Assembly (NCBI GenBank): GCA_016790705.1
Contig: JAEUOT010000068.1
Span: forward strand, 1 to 64,000
Length of the DNA stretch: 64,000 nucleotides
Direction of reading: 5' to 3'
Origin: Hydrogenophaga sp.
Lineage (GTDB): Bacteria; Pseudomonadota; Gammaproteobacteria; Burkholderiales; Burkholderiaceae_C
Shown here piece after piece: positions 24,656-32,284 of the stretch. Within the stretch, counting starts at the first letter, position 1, and each line of letters begins with the position of its first letter. The position numbers and the translations under genes were made by a program. The notes below the pieces were generated by a model, which was not told the origin of the DNA, made no database searches, and worked only from the letters and a program-made list of their open reading frames with translations.

Positions 24656-25408
24656 TTATTTCATCAGAAGCAGCAAAGACAGCGCCACCAACAAACTCAG
24701 CAATAGATGCCGAAATACTTTGTCGCTCAGTCGATGACGGATCGTCCTACCGATTTGCAAACCGACAAACATGGGGATCAACGCAAGACAAGACAGTCCG
24801 ACCTCCGAAAAACCGAACCGCCCATACAACAGCATGGCGCCATACATTGGTACTGCACCAATCAGGTAAATGATGCTGATGGAACCAACAAACTCTTCCC
24901 GACGAAGCCTGAGAGCCAGGAGATAAGTGATCAGTATCGGACCTGTGAGGGAGGAAACGCCGGCCATCGCGCCGGCAATCACACCTACCAACGGCCCCAT
25001 CCAGCGCTCCTTCTGACGATCAATGTTGAATGATGTCCCGAGCAGCATCATTCCCACCGCCGCCATCACGACCAGCGCCAACAACATGTTGAAACCCTGC
25101 ACAGAGAGGTTCCTGGTGAAGTGGATCGCAGCAATCGTCGCGACAAACTGACCAACCAGCAACCCACCGAAGCGCTGAAATCCCTCACGCAGTTTCTGTC
25201 CCTCTATGGACTGCCATAGGTTGGAGAGCAGAACTGGCATGACGAGCAGCCCCATCGCTTTGGGCGCTGGCAGAAGAAGCGACAGCAAGGGAACCACGAC
25301 GAGCGGCAAACCCACCCCAAGGGTTCCCTTGACCACGCCCCCGAGCACCACGGCGCCAAAGCAAGCGATCCAAAGTGCCATAGAAGGCATGGCATCTTGA
25401 AACATCAC
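24656..25408 (-). CDS. TauE/SafE-family membrane permease
   Basis: The 250-residue protein has eight or so hydrophobic helices and the family repeat pattern: GAVVLGGVVKGTLGVGLPLVVVPLLSLLLPAPKAMGLLVMPVLLSNLWQS in the first half and GPLVGVIAGAMAGVSSLTGPILITYLLALRL in the second. TauE/SafE proteins export sulphite, sulphoacetate or other small organic anions. The gene overlaps the Bug receptor by four bases and is likely cotranscribed with it. Its job in phthalate metabolism is unknown; movement of phthalate or an intermediate is possible, since no OphD-type permease is present. Confidence 0.8.
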   Translation of the reverse strand: MMFQDAMPSMALWIACFGAVVLGGVVKGTLGVGLPLVVVPLLSLLLPAPKAMGLLVMPVLLSNLWQSIEGQKLREGFQRFGGLLVGQFVATIAAIHFTRNLSVQGFNMLLALVVMAAVGMMLLGTSFNIDRQKERWMGPLVGVIAGAMAGVSSLTGPILITYLLALRLRREEFVGSISIIYLIGAVPMYGAMLLYGRFGFSEVGLSCLALIPMFVGLQIGRTIRHRLSDKVFRHLLLSLLVALSLLLLMK

Positions 25409-26376
25409 TCGGCTTTGAGTTCCGCGTGTTTGCCCGCCTTTGCCATGGCTTGGTTCTCCAGCTCAATGACTTTGCGGTAGGCGTCGCCATTGGCACCGAC
25501 GGACTCGATACCGGCGGTCTGGAACTTCTCGACGACGTCCGGCAATTTCACGATCTGAGCGATTTCATCGGAGATCCTCTTGGAAATCTCTGACGGCGTG
25601 CCGGTGCGGGCAAGCACCCCTACGCTGACCGAAAAGTCAAAGCCTGGGATCGTTTCATTGATCGATGGCACATCGGGCACGGACGCCGAGCGCTTGGCCG
25701 CGTTGCTGGCCAGCAAAACAACTTGACCGCTTTTCACAAAACCCTGCATGGACGGCAACGCGGCAAACAAGACGTCCACCTGTCCACCGACCAATGCCGG
25801 CACAGACTGACTCGAACCGCGGAAGGGGACGTGAACCAGAGACAAACCGAGATCCGCCTTCATAGCTTCCATCGTGAGGTGGTGCGTGCTTCCGATCCCC
25901 GACGACCCATAGGTGAAGGCACCAGGCTCCTTTTTAGCGCGCACGACGAACTCCTGGAAAGTCTTGACGCCGGTCTTGGGGTGCGCCACCAGGAACAAGG
26001 GCGAGCGTGCAATCAGCGATACGGCCTGAAGGTCCTGTCCGACCGCGTACTTGGCGGCCTTGTTGATCTGCGGTGTGATCGAAAGCATGGAGCCATCGGA
26101 AACGATGAAGCTGTAACCATCGGCAGGCAACGCGTTCAGGGTCTGAACCGAGACGATACCGTTGCCCCCCGGCTTGTTCTCGACCACGAAGCCCTGCTTC
26201 ATGCGCTCGGAAAGCTTTTGGGCAATGACACGCGCCACCGTGTCTGGCAGGCCGCCCGGTGCATAAGGCACGATGAACTTGACTGGACGGTTGGGGTAAT
26301 CGCCAGCCTGTGCCAGCACGGCACCAGATGCAAGGAGCGCGCTCATGGCAAGTGCTGCAAGGATTCGTCGTTTCAT
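25405..26376 (-). CDS. Bug/TctC-family receptor of the phthalate cluster
   Basis: The 323-residue protein begins at ATG 26376 (GGAGAC upstream) with a signal peptide KRRILAALAMSALLASGAVLAQA. The mature part is a standard Bug receptor (VKFIVPYAPGGLPDTVARVIAQKL, GFVVENKPGGNGIVSVQTL, VHVPFRGSSQSVPALVGGQVDVLFA). It is the third such receptor in the cargo and is divergent from ophA1. By analogy with TphC and IphC it probably binds ortho-phthalate and uses the TpiAB membrane subunits at 18339-20357; this is inference. It overlaps the TauE-like gene downstream. Confidence 0.8.
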   Translation of the reverse strand: MKRRILAALAMSALLASGAVLAQAGDYPNRPVKFIVPYAPGGLPDTVARVIAQKLSERMKQGFVVENKPGGNGIVSVQTLNALPADGYSFIVSDGSMLSITPQINKAAKYAVGQDLQAVSLIARSPLFLVAHPKTGVKTFQEFVVRAKKEPGAFTYGSSGIGSTHHLTMEAMKADLGLSLVHVPFRGSSQSVPALVGGQVDVLFAALPSMQGFVKSGQVVLLASNAAKRSASVPDVPSINETIPGFDFSVSVGVLARTGTPSEISKRISDEIAQIVKLPDVVEKFQTAGIESVGANGDAYRKVIELENQAMAKAGKHAELKAE

Positions 26377-26422
26377 GGTTTGTCTCCGTAAGTGAGGTTG
26401 ATGAGATGAAGAAAGCAGAACA

Positions 26423-26521
26423 GCATCTGTGCACCCCTTTTTAGGGGAGATGCGCGACTGCTTGTTTTTTCTTAGGAATCTAAGATAATTGATTTTTCCC
26501 ACTTGCTTGATCTTTGTCAAG
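26423..26521. promoter_or_regulatory. Divergent oph control region with MarR-like operator
   Basis: The palindrome CTTAGGAATCTAAG lies at 26471-26484, and a closely related CTTCGATATCTAAG occurs upstream of ophA2 at 31685. Both fit a MarR-type operator, and a marR gene lies in the cluster. On one side CCCCT and AGGGG form a hairpin at 26434-26447, extended by the complementary arms GCATCT and AGATGC, which would fold in the leader of the receptor transcript. On the other side CTTGA and TCAAG (26506-26521) form another small repeat before ophA1. Confidence 0.55.
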
Positions 26522-26563
26522 AGTAGGTACCCATCAACTTCGCTGCGTAGAAACACTTACACC

Positions 26564-27526
26564 ATGACTGCAAACGAGACAATGCACCCCCTCCTCATCA
26601 CTCGAAAGGAGGTCATCGCCAAGGACGTCTTTCTCTTCGAGTTGAAGTCTCCGGACGCGTCACCGCTGCCCAGCTTCACGGCCGGGGCTCACATCGCGGT
26701 CCAGGTGCCCAATGGCTCTATGCGCCACTACTCGCTGTGCAGCGACCCTGGCCGAACAGACCTCTATCAACTCGCGGTCAAACGCGAAGATGACGGCAGG
26801 GGGGGATCCAAGAGCTTGATCGACGGGGCGAACGTCGGCGACACGCTTTTGACCGGCACCCCTAGCAATCTGTTCGAGCTCAGCGAAAAGGCCAAGAGCT
26901 TCATCCTCGTGGCCGGTGGCATCGGCATCACACCCATGCGAGCGATGATTCACACCCTCGAAGCCGAAGGCATAAGGAGCTTCAAGCTCTACTACCTTGC
27001 ACGCACGCCAGAATCGGCCGCCTTCCTGGACGAACTGAGTGCCCCCGAAATGAAGGGGAAGGTCGCCATCCACCACACTTACGGCGACCCGTCGAAAACC
27101 TTCGATCTCTGGTCTGTCTTCGAGAAACCCGTCGCTGGCACGCATGTCTATTGCTGCGGCTCCAAGCGACTGATGGATGAAGTCAAGGATATGACGGGTC
27201 ACTGGGCCAGCAGTGCCGTGCACTTCGAGAGCTTCGGAGCTGATACGAAACCGCACCCCGACGACAAACCCTTCGAAGTCGAATTGGCCAGAACGGGCAT
27301 GAAGGTCGTCGTGCCAGCCAACCGAAGCATCCTGGATACCCTGCGCGAGCATTCCATTCGAGTGCCCAGTTCTTGTGAGAGCGGAACGTGCGGCTCTTGC
27401 AAGGTGCGGCTGCTCAAAGGCGAAGCTGACCATCGGGACCTGGCCCTGCTCCCTGAGGAGCAGGAGGACCACATCATGGTGTGCGTCTCCAGAGCGAAGT
27501 CGAACACCTTGGTGCTTGACCTGTGA
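26564..27526 (+). CDS. ophA1: Phthalate 4,5-dioxygenase reductase
   Basis: The 320-residue protein starts at the ATG at 26564, chosen because the longer frame runs into the operator region. The domains follow phthalate dioxygenase reductase: FMN domain (GSMRHYSLCSDPGRTDLYQLAVKREDDGRGGSKSL), NADH domain (FILVAGGIGITPMRAMIHTL, HVYCCGSKRLMDEV) and C-terminal plant-type ferredoxin (VPSSCESGTCGSCKVRLLKGEADHRD, IMVCVSRAKSNTLVLDL). It supplies electrons to OphA2. The GTG of ophB overlaps its stop codon, indicating translational coupling. Confidence 0.88.
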   Translation: MTANETMHPLLITRKEVIAKDVFLFELKSPDASPLPSFTAGAHIAVQVPNGSMRHYSLCSDPGRTDLYQLAVKREDDGRGGSKSLIDGANVGDTLLTGTPSNLFELSEKAKSFILVAGGIGITPMRAMIHTLEAEGIRSFKLYYLARTPESAAFLDELSAPEMKGKVAIHHTYGDPSKTFDLWSVFEKPVAGTHVYCCGSKRLMDEVKDMTGHWASSAVHFESFGADTKPHPDDKPFEVELARTGMKVVVPANRSILDTLREHSIRVPSSCESGTCGSCKVRLLKGEADHRDLALLPEEQEDHIMVCVSRAKSNTLVLDL

Positions 27527-28740
27527 GCCCCTCAGTGAATCCCCACAAGCAGCCCATCAGGCTCGGTGTCCTGGGTCTTGGCCGTGCCTTCACCCTGATG
27601 ATCCCGACGCTCAGCAAGGATCCGCGCGTCGCGCTGGCCGCCTGCTTCGATCCGAATGCTCGCGCCACCGCAGCCTTTGCCAAAGCGTTCGGCGGGGTGG
27701 CGCACACATCGGCCGAAGCGCTTTGCGCCGATCCGAACGTTGAATGGATCTATGTCGCCACACCGCATCAGTTGCATGAGGAGCATGTGCGACTCGCGGC
27801 GAGCCAAGGCAAGCACGTGCTGGTCGAGAAGCCCATGGCTTTGTCGCTTGCAGCATGCGCCCGCATGCAGGCGGCTTGCGAACAGGCGGGCACGCAAATG
27901 ATTGTTGGCCACAGCCACAGCTTCAACGCGCCCGTATCGCATGCCAAGGCACTCATCGAGTCAGGTCAATGGGGCCGTGTCTGCATGATTCACGCCATGA
28001 ACTTCACGGATTTTCTCTACCGTCCCAGGCGTCCGGAAGAATTGGATACAGCGAAGGGCGGTGGCGTCGTCTTCAGTCAGGCCGCGCACCAAGTCGATAT
28101 TGTCCGGCTGCTGGCGGGCGGTGACGTCAGTTCCGTTTATGCAAGAACCGGATCATGGGACCCGACACGGCCCACCGAAGGTGCGTACACCGCGATACTG
28201 AACTTCCGCTCAGGCGCGTTTGCCAACGTGACCTACAACGGCTATGGCTTCTTTGACAGTGACCCGTGGATGGCGGGCATCGGGGAAATGGGCTGGCCCA
28301 AAGACGTCAACACCCATCGGCTAACTCGGGAAAAGCACCTGGCAACGAAGGACGAGGCGGCCGAGGCCCGCCGGAAGGCCAGTCGGAACTTTGGTGGCCA
28401 GGACTATGCGCCGGACGTTCGGCCATCGCCCGCCGCCTTTCAACACTTCGGCCCGGTCATCGTCAGCTGCGAGCATGCCGATCTGCGTTTGACTCCTTAC
28501 GGCGTGGAGATTCACGACACCCATGGCGTGTGCCTGGAGGCCCCGCAGCGCGGACCGGTGCCTCGCTTTGAGGTTGTGGACGAGTTGTGGTCGGTGGCCC
28601 GAGATGGGAGCCCTCCAGTCCACTCAGGGGCGTGGTCCGCAGCAACGATGGAGGTCTGTCTGGCGATTCTCGAATCGGGCAAGAAAGGAGAAGCTATCAT
28701 TCTGGAACATCAAGTCCCAGTCCCGCCGCTTCGGCTTTGA
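27523..28740 (+). CDS. ophB: Phthalate 4,5-cis-dihydrodiol dehydrogenase
   Basis: The 405-residue protein is a Gfo/Idh/MocA oxidoreductase: nucleotide-binding GVLGLGRAFTLMIPTL, the EKPMALSLAACARM motif, and GGGVVFSQAAHQVDIVRLLAGG with the catalytic His. This is the family of the phthalate dihydrodiol dehydrogenases Pht4/OphB. It oxidises cis-4,5-dihydro-4,5-dihydroxyphthalate to 4,5-dihydroxyphthalate with NAD+. The start is GTG, overlapping the ophA1 stop. Between the reductase and the MarR gene it is part of the plus-strand half of the cluster, while oxygenase and decarboxylase are on the other strand. Confidence 0.87.
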   Translation: MSPSVNPHKQPIRLGVLGLGRAFTLMIPTLSKDPRVALAACFDPNARATAAFAKAFGGVAHTSAEALCADPNVEWIYVATPHQLHEEHVRLAASQGKHVLVEKPMALSLAACARMQAACEQAGTQMIVGHSHSFNAPVSHAKALIESGQWGRVCMIHAMNFTDFLYRPRRPEELDTAKGGGVVFSQAAHQVDIVRLLAGGDVSSVYARTGSWDPTRPTEGAYTAILNFRSGAFANVTYNGYGFFDSDPWMAGIGEMGWPKDVNTHRLTREKHLATKDEAAEARRKASRNFGGQDYAPDVRPSPAAFQHFGPVIVSCEHADLRLTPYGVEIHDTHGVCLEAPQRGPVPRFEVVDELWSVARDGSPPVHSGAWSAATMEVCLAILESGKKGEAIILEHQVPVPPLRL

Positions 28741-28748
28741 CGCCTCCA

Positions 28749-29261
28749 ATGAGCGAAAAATCCATAGACACCCGAAACCTGCTTAGCCACTGGCGAGAAT
28801 CCGTCCCCAATGATCGCCTTGCCCATTTGGTGCGAGACGTCGCACGTGCGCAGATGCGAGCGCTCCAGCATCGATTGACCCCGTTTGGCGTCTCATTCGG
28901 TCACTGGTCGTTTCTGAGGATTCTGTGGAGCCGTGACGGACTGACCCAAAAGGAACTGAGTGATCTGGCTGGCGTGATGGAACCCACGACGTTCACTGCG
29001 GTCAAGGCCATGGAGAAGATGGGCTTCATCGAGCGCAGGCATTTGCCTGGCAACAAGAAGAACATGCATGTGTACCTGACGGAGTCGGGCCGCTCATTGG
29101 AAAGGGTACTTGTTCCTTTGGCCGAGGAAGTCAACCACATCAGCGCGAAGGGACTACCGGATCGCACGATTTCAGTTGTTAGAAATGCACTCGTCCAGAT
29201 GATCGAGAATCTTGCCCAAGAAGAAGCCCGCGTCGATGCGAGCATCAACGCGGGCTGTTAG
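28749..29261 (+). CDS. MarR-family regulator of the phthalate cluster
   Basis: The 170-residue protein starts at the ATG at 28749, eight bases after ophB. The winged helix is LTPFGVSFGHWSFLRILWSRDGLTQKELSDLAGVMEPTTFTAVKAMEKMGFIERRHLPGNKKNMHVYLTESG, framed by the dimerisation helices. MarR proteins repress from palindromes and release on binding aromatic ligands. It is the only intact regulator in the oph cluster (the LysR gene is truncated), and two related palindromes occur at the two oph promoters. The effector, phthalate or a downstream acid, is not known. Confidence 0.83.
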   Translation: MSEKSIDTRNLLSHWRESVPNDRLAHLVRDVARAQMRALQHRLTPFGVSFGHWSFLRILWSRDGLTQKELSDLAGVMEPTTFTAVKAMEKMGFIERRHLPGNKKNMHVYLTESGRSLERVLVPLAEEVNHISAKGLPDRTISVVRNALVQMIENLAQEEARVDASINAGC

Positions 29262-29281
29262 CAGGCGCCTTCCAAACCGAT

Positions 29282-29302
29282 CTCCGGCAGGGTTTGCCGG
29301 AG
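29282..29302. terminator. Hairpin between convergent marR and ophC
   Basis: Perfect 8-base arms CTCCGGCA and TGCCGGAG with a five-base loop lie between two converging genes, 20 bases after the marR stop and 10 bases after the ophC stop. There is no long T-run on either side, so its efficiency is uncertain, but its position suits a bidirectional terminator. Confidence 0.6.
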
Positions 29303-29312
29303 GAAAGCAGCC

Positions 29313-30305
29313 TCAAATACTGTAGCTTTCGTAGGTCGACGGGTCGAAGAGCTCGTCTAACCCCACCCTCCGGCATGACAGCCCCTGCGCATGATGGTGA
29401 TGCAGGAACGCCTCGAGAGTCTTTCGATTCGGCCCTACGCCATAGGACCAGAAGTCCTGTCCCAGCGTTTCACGCGCTGCCTTGAGCTGTTCCTCCACAA
29501 ACGGCAGGGTCACCTTGGTGGCCGAGGTGTCCGCCAGCAGTTCCAGGGCTTTCGCCTTGGATTCGCTGAATGCCTTGAACACAGCGCCCGGCAGCCAGCG
29601 GTTCTGTTCTGCCAACTCCTTGCGGATGCCCACCACGTGCATGATCGGAAAGATGCCCGTTCGCTTGTAGTAGTCTTTGGCCACCGCCGTCGGGTCGTCG
29701 AAAAGCCAGGCCACATCCGGGTTGGTCAGCGCGGCACCACTGGGTGGCCTTGGCGCAATGAATGCGTCAATTTCGCCCGTGTTCAGCATGTCCGAGATGG
29801 TCCGCATCTCCGGGGCCGCTTCAACTTTCACACCTGCAGGCAACTCCAGCTTGATCTTCTCCGGGCGCCCGGGCGTGTCAATCCCGCCCCTGACCCAGGT
29901 CACATCCTCCGGTCGTATCCCGTAGTCATCCTGCAGGATCGAGCGCGCCCACACGATCGCCGTCAGCTGGTACTCCGGCACCCCGATTCGGCAACCCTTG
30001 AGGTCCTCCGGCTTGCGGATGCGGTCCTTCCGCACGTAGATGGACGTGTGGCGAAAGGCACGTGACAGGAACACCGGAACCCCGATGTAAGGGCTCTCGC
30101 CCTTGGCGTGCTTCACCAGATAGCTGGAGAAAGACAGCTCGGTGATATCGAAGTCTCGGCTCCGCATGGCCCGAAAGAACATCTCCTCCGGGTTCAGCAG
30201 CATGTACACCGGGTCGCATCCATCAATTTGAACACGCCCGTCGTACAAGGCCCGATTGCGGTCGTAGTCACCCATGGCGACTGATAGTCGTAGCTTGGTC
30301 ATCAA
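29313..30305 (-). CDS. ophC: 4,5-dihydroxyphthalate decarboxylase
   Basis: The 330-residue protein matches the Pht5/OphC family: LRLSVAMGDYDRNRALYDGRVQIDGCDPVYMLLNPEEMFFRAMRSRDFDITELSFSSYL near the N-terminus, then GVPEYQLTAIVWARSIL and DAFIAPRPPSGA. The fold is that of periplasmic-type binding proteins but without a signal peptide, so it is cytoplasmic. It removes one carboxyl group from 4,5-dihydroxyphthalate to give protocatechuate. The start at 30305 (MMTKLRL; 30302 is equally possible) lies six bases after ophA2, so the two are one operon. Confidence 0.88.
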   Translation of the reverse strand: MMTKLRLSVAMGDYDRNRALYDGRVQIDGCDPVYMLLNPEEMFFRAMRSRDFDITELSFSSYLVKHAKGESPYIGVPVFLSRAFRHTSIYVRKDRIRKPEDLKGCRIGVPEYQLTAIVWARSILQDDYGIRPEDVTWVRGGIDTPGRPEKIKLELPAGVKVEAAPEMRTISDMLNTGEIDAFIAPRPPSGAALTNPDVAWLFDDPTAVAKDYYKRTGIFPIMHVVGIRKELAEQNRWLPGAVFKAFSESKAKALELLADTSATKVTLPFVEEQLKAARETLGQDFWSYGVGPNRKTLEAFLHHHHAQGLSCRRVGLDELFDPSTYESYSI

Positions 30306-30311
30306 GTCAGC

Positions 30312-31631
30312 TCAGGCAGTGACAACATAAGAACGGTCCATCTCTGGATTATCCTGACCCTCAAGCCAGACATAGCTCGTCTCGTAAGCGCGCCAGTCCA
30401 CGGTCTTTGGAATGACTCCCTGGAACGAGCACACTTCATTCGGAATGCGGTTCTCACCACCACCGATGACTTCGCCACTCTTCTGGAACGCCCGAACCGC
30501 CTCGACCATCTGCTTGCGGAACTCGACGATGGCCATGTCGCTGGCTCCAAGGCGGTCGTGACTTCTGTCGGCGATCTTGCCCATGGTGATCCACATGGCC
30601 ATGTCCTGATTCGGAATGCCGGAAATGCCGGTGAAGTTGCCACTCTTCATCGCTTGGCGGTCCTGCCAGTACCTGTTCTCGTAGTTGCGCAGCGGACGGT
30701 ACTGCTCATCCAGATCGACGCCGACCGTCTGGCCCAGGAATTTGCGCCAAGTGGCCGTCTCAGGGGTCTGCGAAGGATGGCCCCAGCCGATGAAGTAGAA
30801 GCAGGTGTTGGTATCGTCCACTGGCACATTCACGTTCGCCACGTTGTACAGGTTGTTCGGTGGAATCAGCACCGTCCAAGGCGCAACGAACACCGTCGTG
30901 CGCACGTAGTCGTGCGTCTGGGCATTGAAGATGGGGCGCCGCACTGCGGCATACCGGAAGCCGAACTTCGCGCGCTGCACCTGCATCCGCGGCGCCTTGT
31001 CGGTGGACGGACGCAGCCAGTTCTTGTCGGTGGCTTTCGCACCATCGACACGTGCAGGAACCATGTCCGAACTGTGCAGGCTCGAGCTGTGCGCCGAATC
31101 GATCGCACCTTCCAGAATCTGTGCCCAGTTCACGGGGATGATCACCTTGGCGACGCTCACCCGTGTTTCCGCAGTGGGCGCCCAGCGGGGTGGCTCAAAC
31201 TCCGGCATGGTTTCGGCCGCACCCATGTAGGCCCAGACAAAGCCGCCCCATTCCTTGGTGGGGTATGCCTTGTGTTTGACTTTTTCCAGCATGCCACTGG
31301 CTTCCGGCTCGGAGGACATCTCGGTGACATTGCCCGCCACGTCCATCTTCCAGCCGTGATATAGGCAGCGCAAGCCACCCTCCTCGTTCCGGCCGAACAC
31401 CAAGGATGCCCTGCGATGGGGACAGTACTCGTCCATCACGCCGACTTGCCCGTCGGTGTTTCGGAACACCACGAGGTCTTCGCCGAGGATCCGTGCTTTG
31501 ACAGGGGTTCCGTCAGGCTCCGACACCTCTTCGATCAGACAGATCGGAACCCAGTGTCGACGCATCAGATGCCCCATCGGGGCACCGTTTTCAACGCGGC
31601 ACAGCAGATCGTTTTCTTCATGCGTAATCAT
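30312..31631 (-). CDS. ophA2: Phthalate 4,5-dioxygenase, oxygenase component
   Basis: The 439-residue protein starts at the ATG at 31631, with GAGAG upstream. Rieske ligands are Cys70, His72, Cys89 and His92 (EYCPHRRASLVFGRNEEGGLRCLYHGWKMD). The iron site is in LEGAIDSAHSSSLH, with Asp178, His181 and His186. The length and the C-terminal half (FTGISGIPNQDMAMWITMGKIADRSHDRLGASDMAIVEFRKQM) are those of Pht3/OphA2. It converts ortho-phthalate to cis-4,5-dihydro-4,5-dihydroxyphthalate. A MarR-like palindrome lies 54 bases before the start. Confidence 0.9.
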   Translation of the reverse strand: MITHEENDLLCRVENGAPMGHLMRRHWVPICLIEEVSEPDGTPVKARILGEDLVVFRNTDGQVGVMDEYCPHRRASLVFGRNEEGGLRCLYHGWKMDVAGNVTEMSSEPEASGMLEKVKHKAYPTKEWGGFVWAYMGAAETMPEFEPPRWAPTAETRVSVAKVIIPVNWAQILEGAIDSAHSSSLHSSDMVPARVDGAKATDKNWLRPSTDKAPRMQVQRAKFGFRYAAVRRPIFNAQTHDYVRTTVFVAPWTVLIPPNNLYNVANVNVPVDDTNTCFYFIGWGHPSQTPETATWRKFLGQTVGVDLDEQYRPLRNYENRYWQDRQAMKSGNFTGISGIPNQDMAMWITMGKIADRSHDRLGASDMAIVEFRKQMVEAVRAFQKSGEVIGGGENRIPNEVCSFQGVIPKTVDWRAYETSYVWLEGQDNPEMDRSYVVTA

Positions 31632-31684
31632 GGAACTCTCCTGTAAGGATGGGTAAGTGCAAGAAGGCACTGCGCCGCAGTATA

Positions 31685-31698
31685 CTTCGATATCTAAG
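31685..31698. promoter_or_regulatory. MarR-like operator upstream of ophA2
   Basis: CTTCGATATCTAAG agrees at 11 of 14 positions with CTTAGGAATCTAAG in the ophA1 control region, and both are (near-)palindromes. The A/T-rich surroundings (TAAGTATTTTTTTAAG) could hold the ophA2 promoter on the minus strand. The shared site is the only visible link between the two divergent halves of the cluster and would let the single MarR gene control both. Confidence 0.55.
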
Positions 31699-31783
31699 TA
31701 TTTTTTTAAGGGTTATCCCTTGCCACCTCCTCTGCACTGTCTCTTCGTCTCGCCAACCACCTAGGGTGAAGGCCCTCTACAGC

Positions 31784-32029
31784 ATGAGAAAGCTTCCATA
31801 CAAATTTAGTTCTCTCGCATTTGCGTTCTACATGGCAACCATCATCGCCTTCATGATGTGTCTGCTCCTAACGGCCATCAACACCGGAATCGACGCTCGG
31901 TTCATTCAACGGGTACTGGGTACCTATGTGATAGCAATGCCAGTGGCCTTCGCATGCGTCATCTTGGTACGCCCGCTTGTCCTCTATCTCGTATCAAAGA
32001 CCGTGGCCACGAAAACAGGTGACATCTGA
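31784..32029 (+). CDS. Small DUF2798 membrane protein
   Basis: The 81-residue protein starts at the ATG at 31784. It has two transmembrane helices (SSLAFAFYMATIIAFMMCLLLTAI and TYVIAMPVAFACVILVRPLVLYLV) and the pattern LPYKFSSLAFAFYMATIIAFMMC...NTGIDARFIQRVLGTYVIAMPVA, which matches the DUF2798 family of short inner-membrane proteins. The function is unknown. It lies between the oph cluster and traR and could belong to either; no nearby gene in the same orientation is close enough for an operon. About 255 bases without a supported gene follow. Confidence 0.7.
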   Translation: MRKLPYKFSSLAFAFYMATIIAFMMCLLLTAINTGIDARFIQRVLGTYVIAMPVAFACVILVRPLVLYLVSKTVATKTGDI

Positions 32030-32284
32030 TAGGACTCGGACATCATCTGAACACAGCCAAATTCAGACGCAGTCACCATCAGAAGGTACAGCCGGCAACT
32101 GCGATGACTGCGCGTTCAGTGCTGTTGTAGTGCGCTCAGCTTGGCCAAAGGACTCCAAGACCGCGGTCTTCCGCGAGGCTACTGCGTACTCAAACCTGAG
32201 GTGTTTGGTGTAGTGCTTTGGTTGGCCACATCACTGTCGGTGCAACTGAAATTTGAGAAAAAATGAAAACAATCAGGGAAAACC

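Noticed and set aside
32030-32284. Possible short gene between DUF2798 and traR
   Set aside because: Short open frames here have no ribosome binding site or recognisable product; the stretch is best seen as the traR promoter region.
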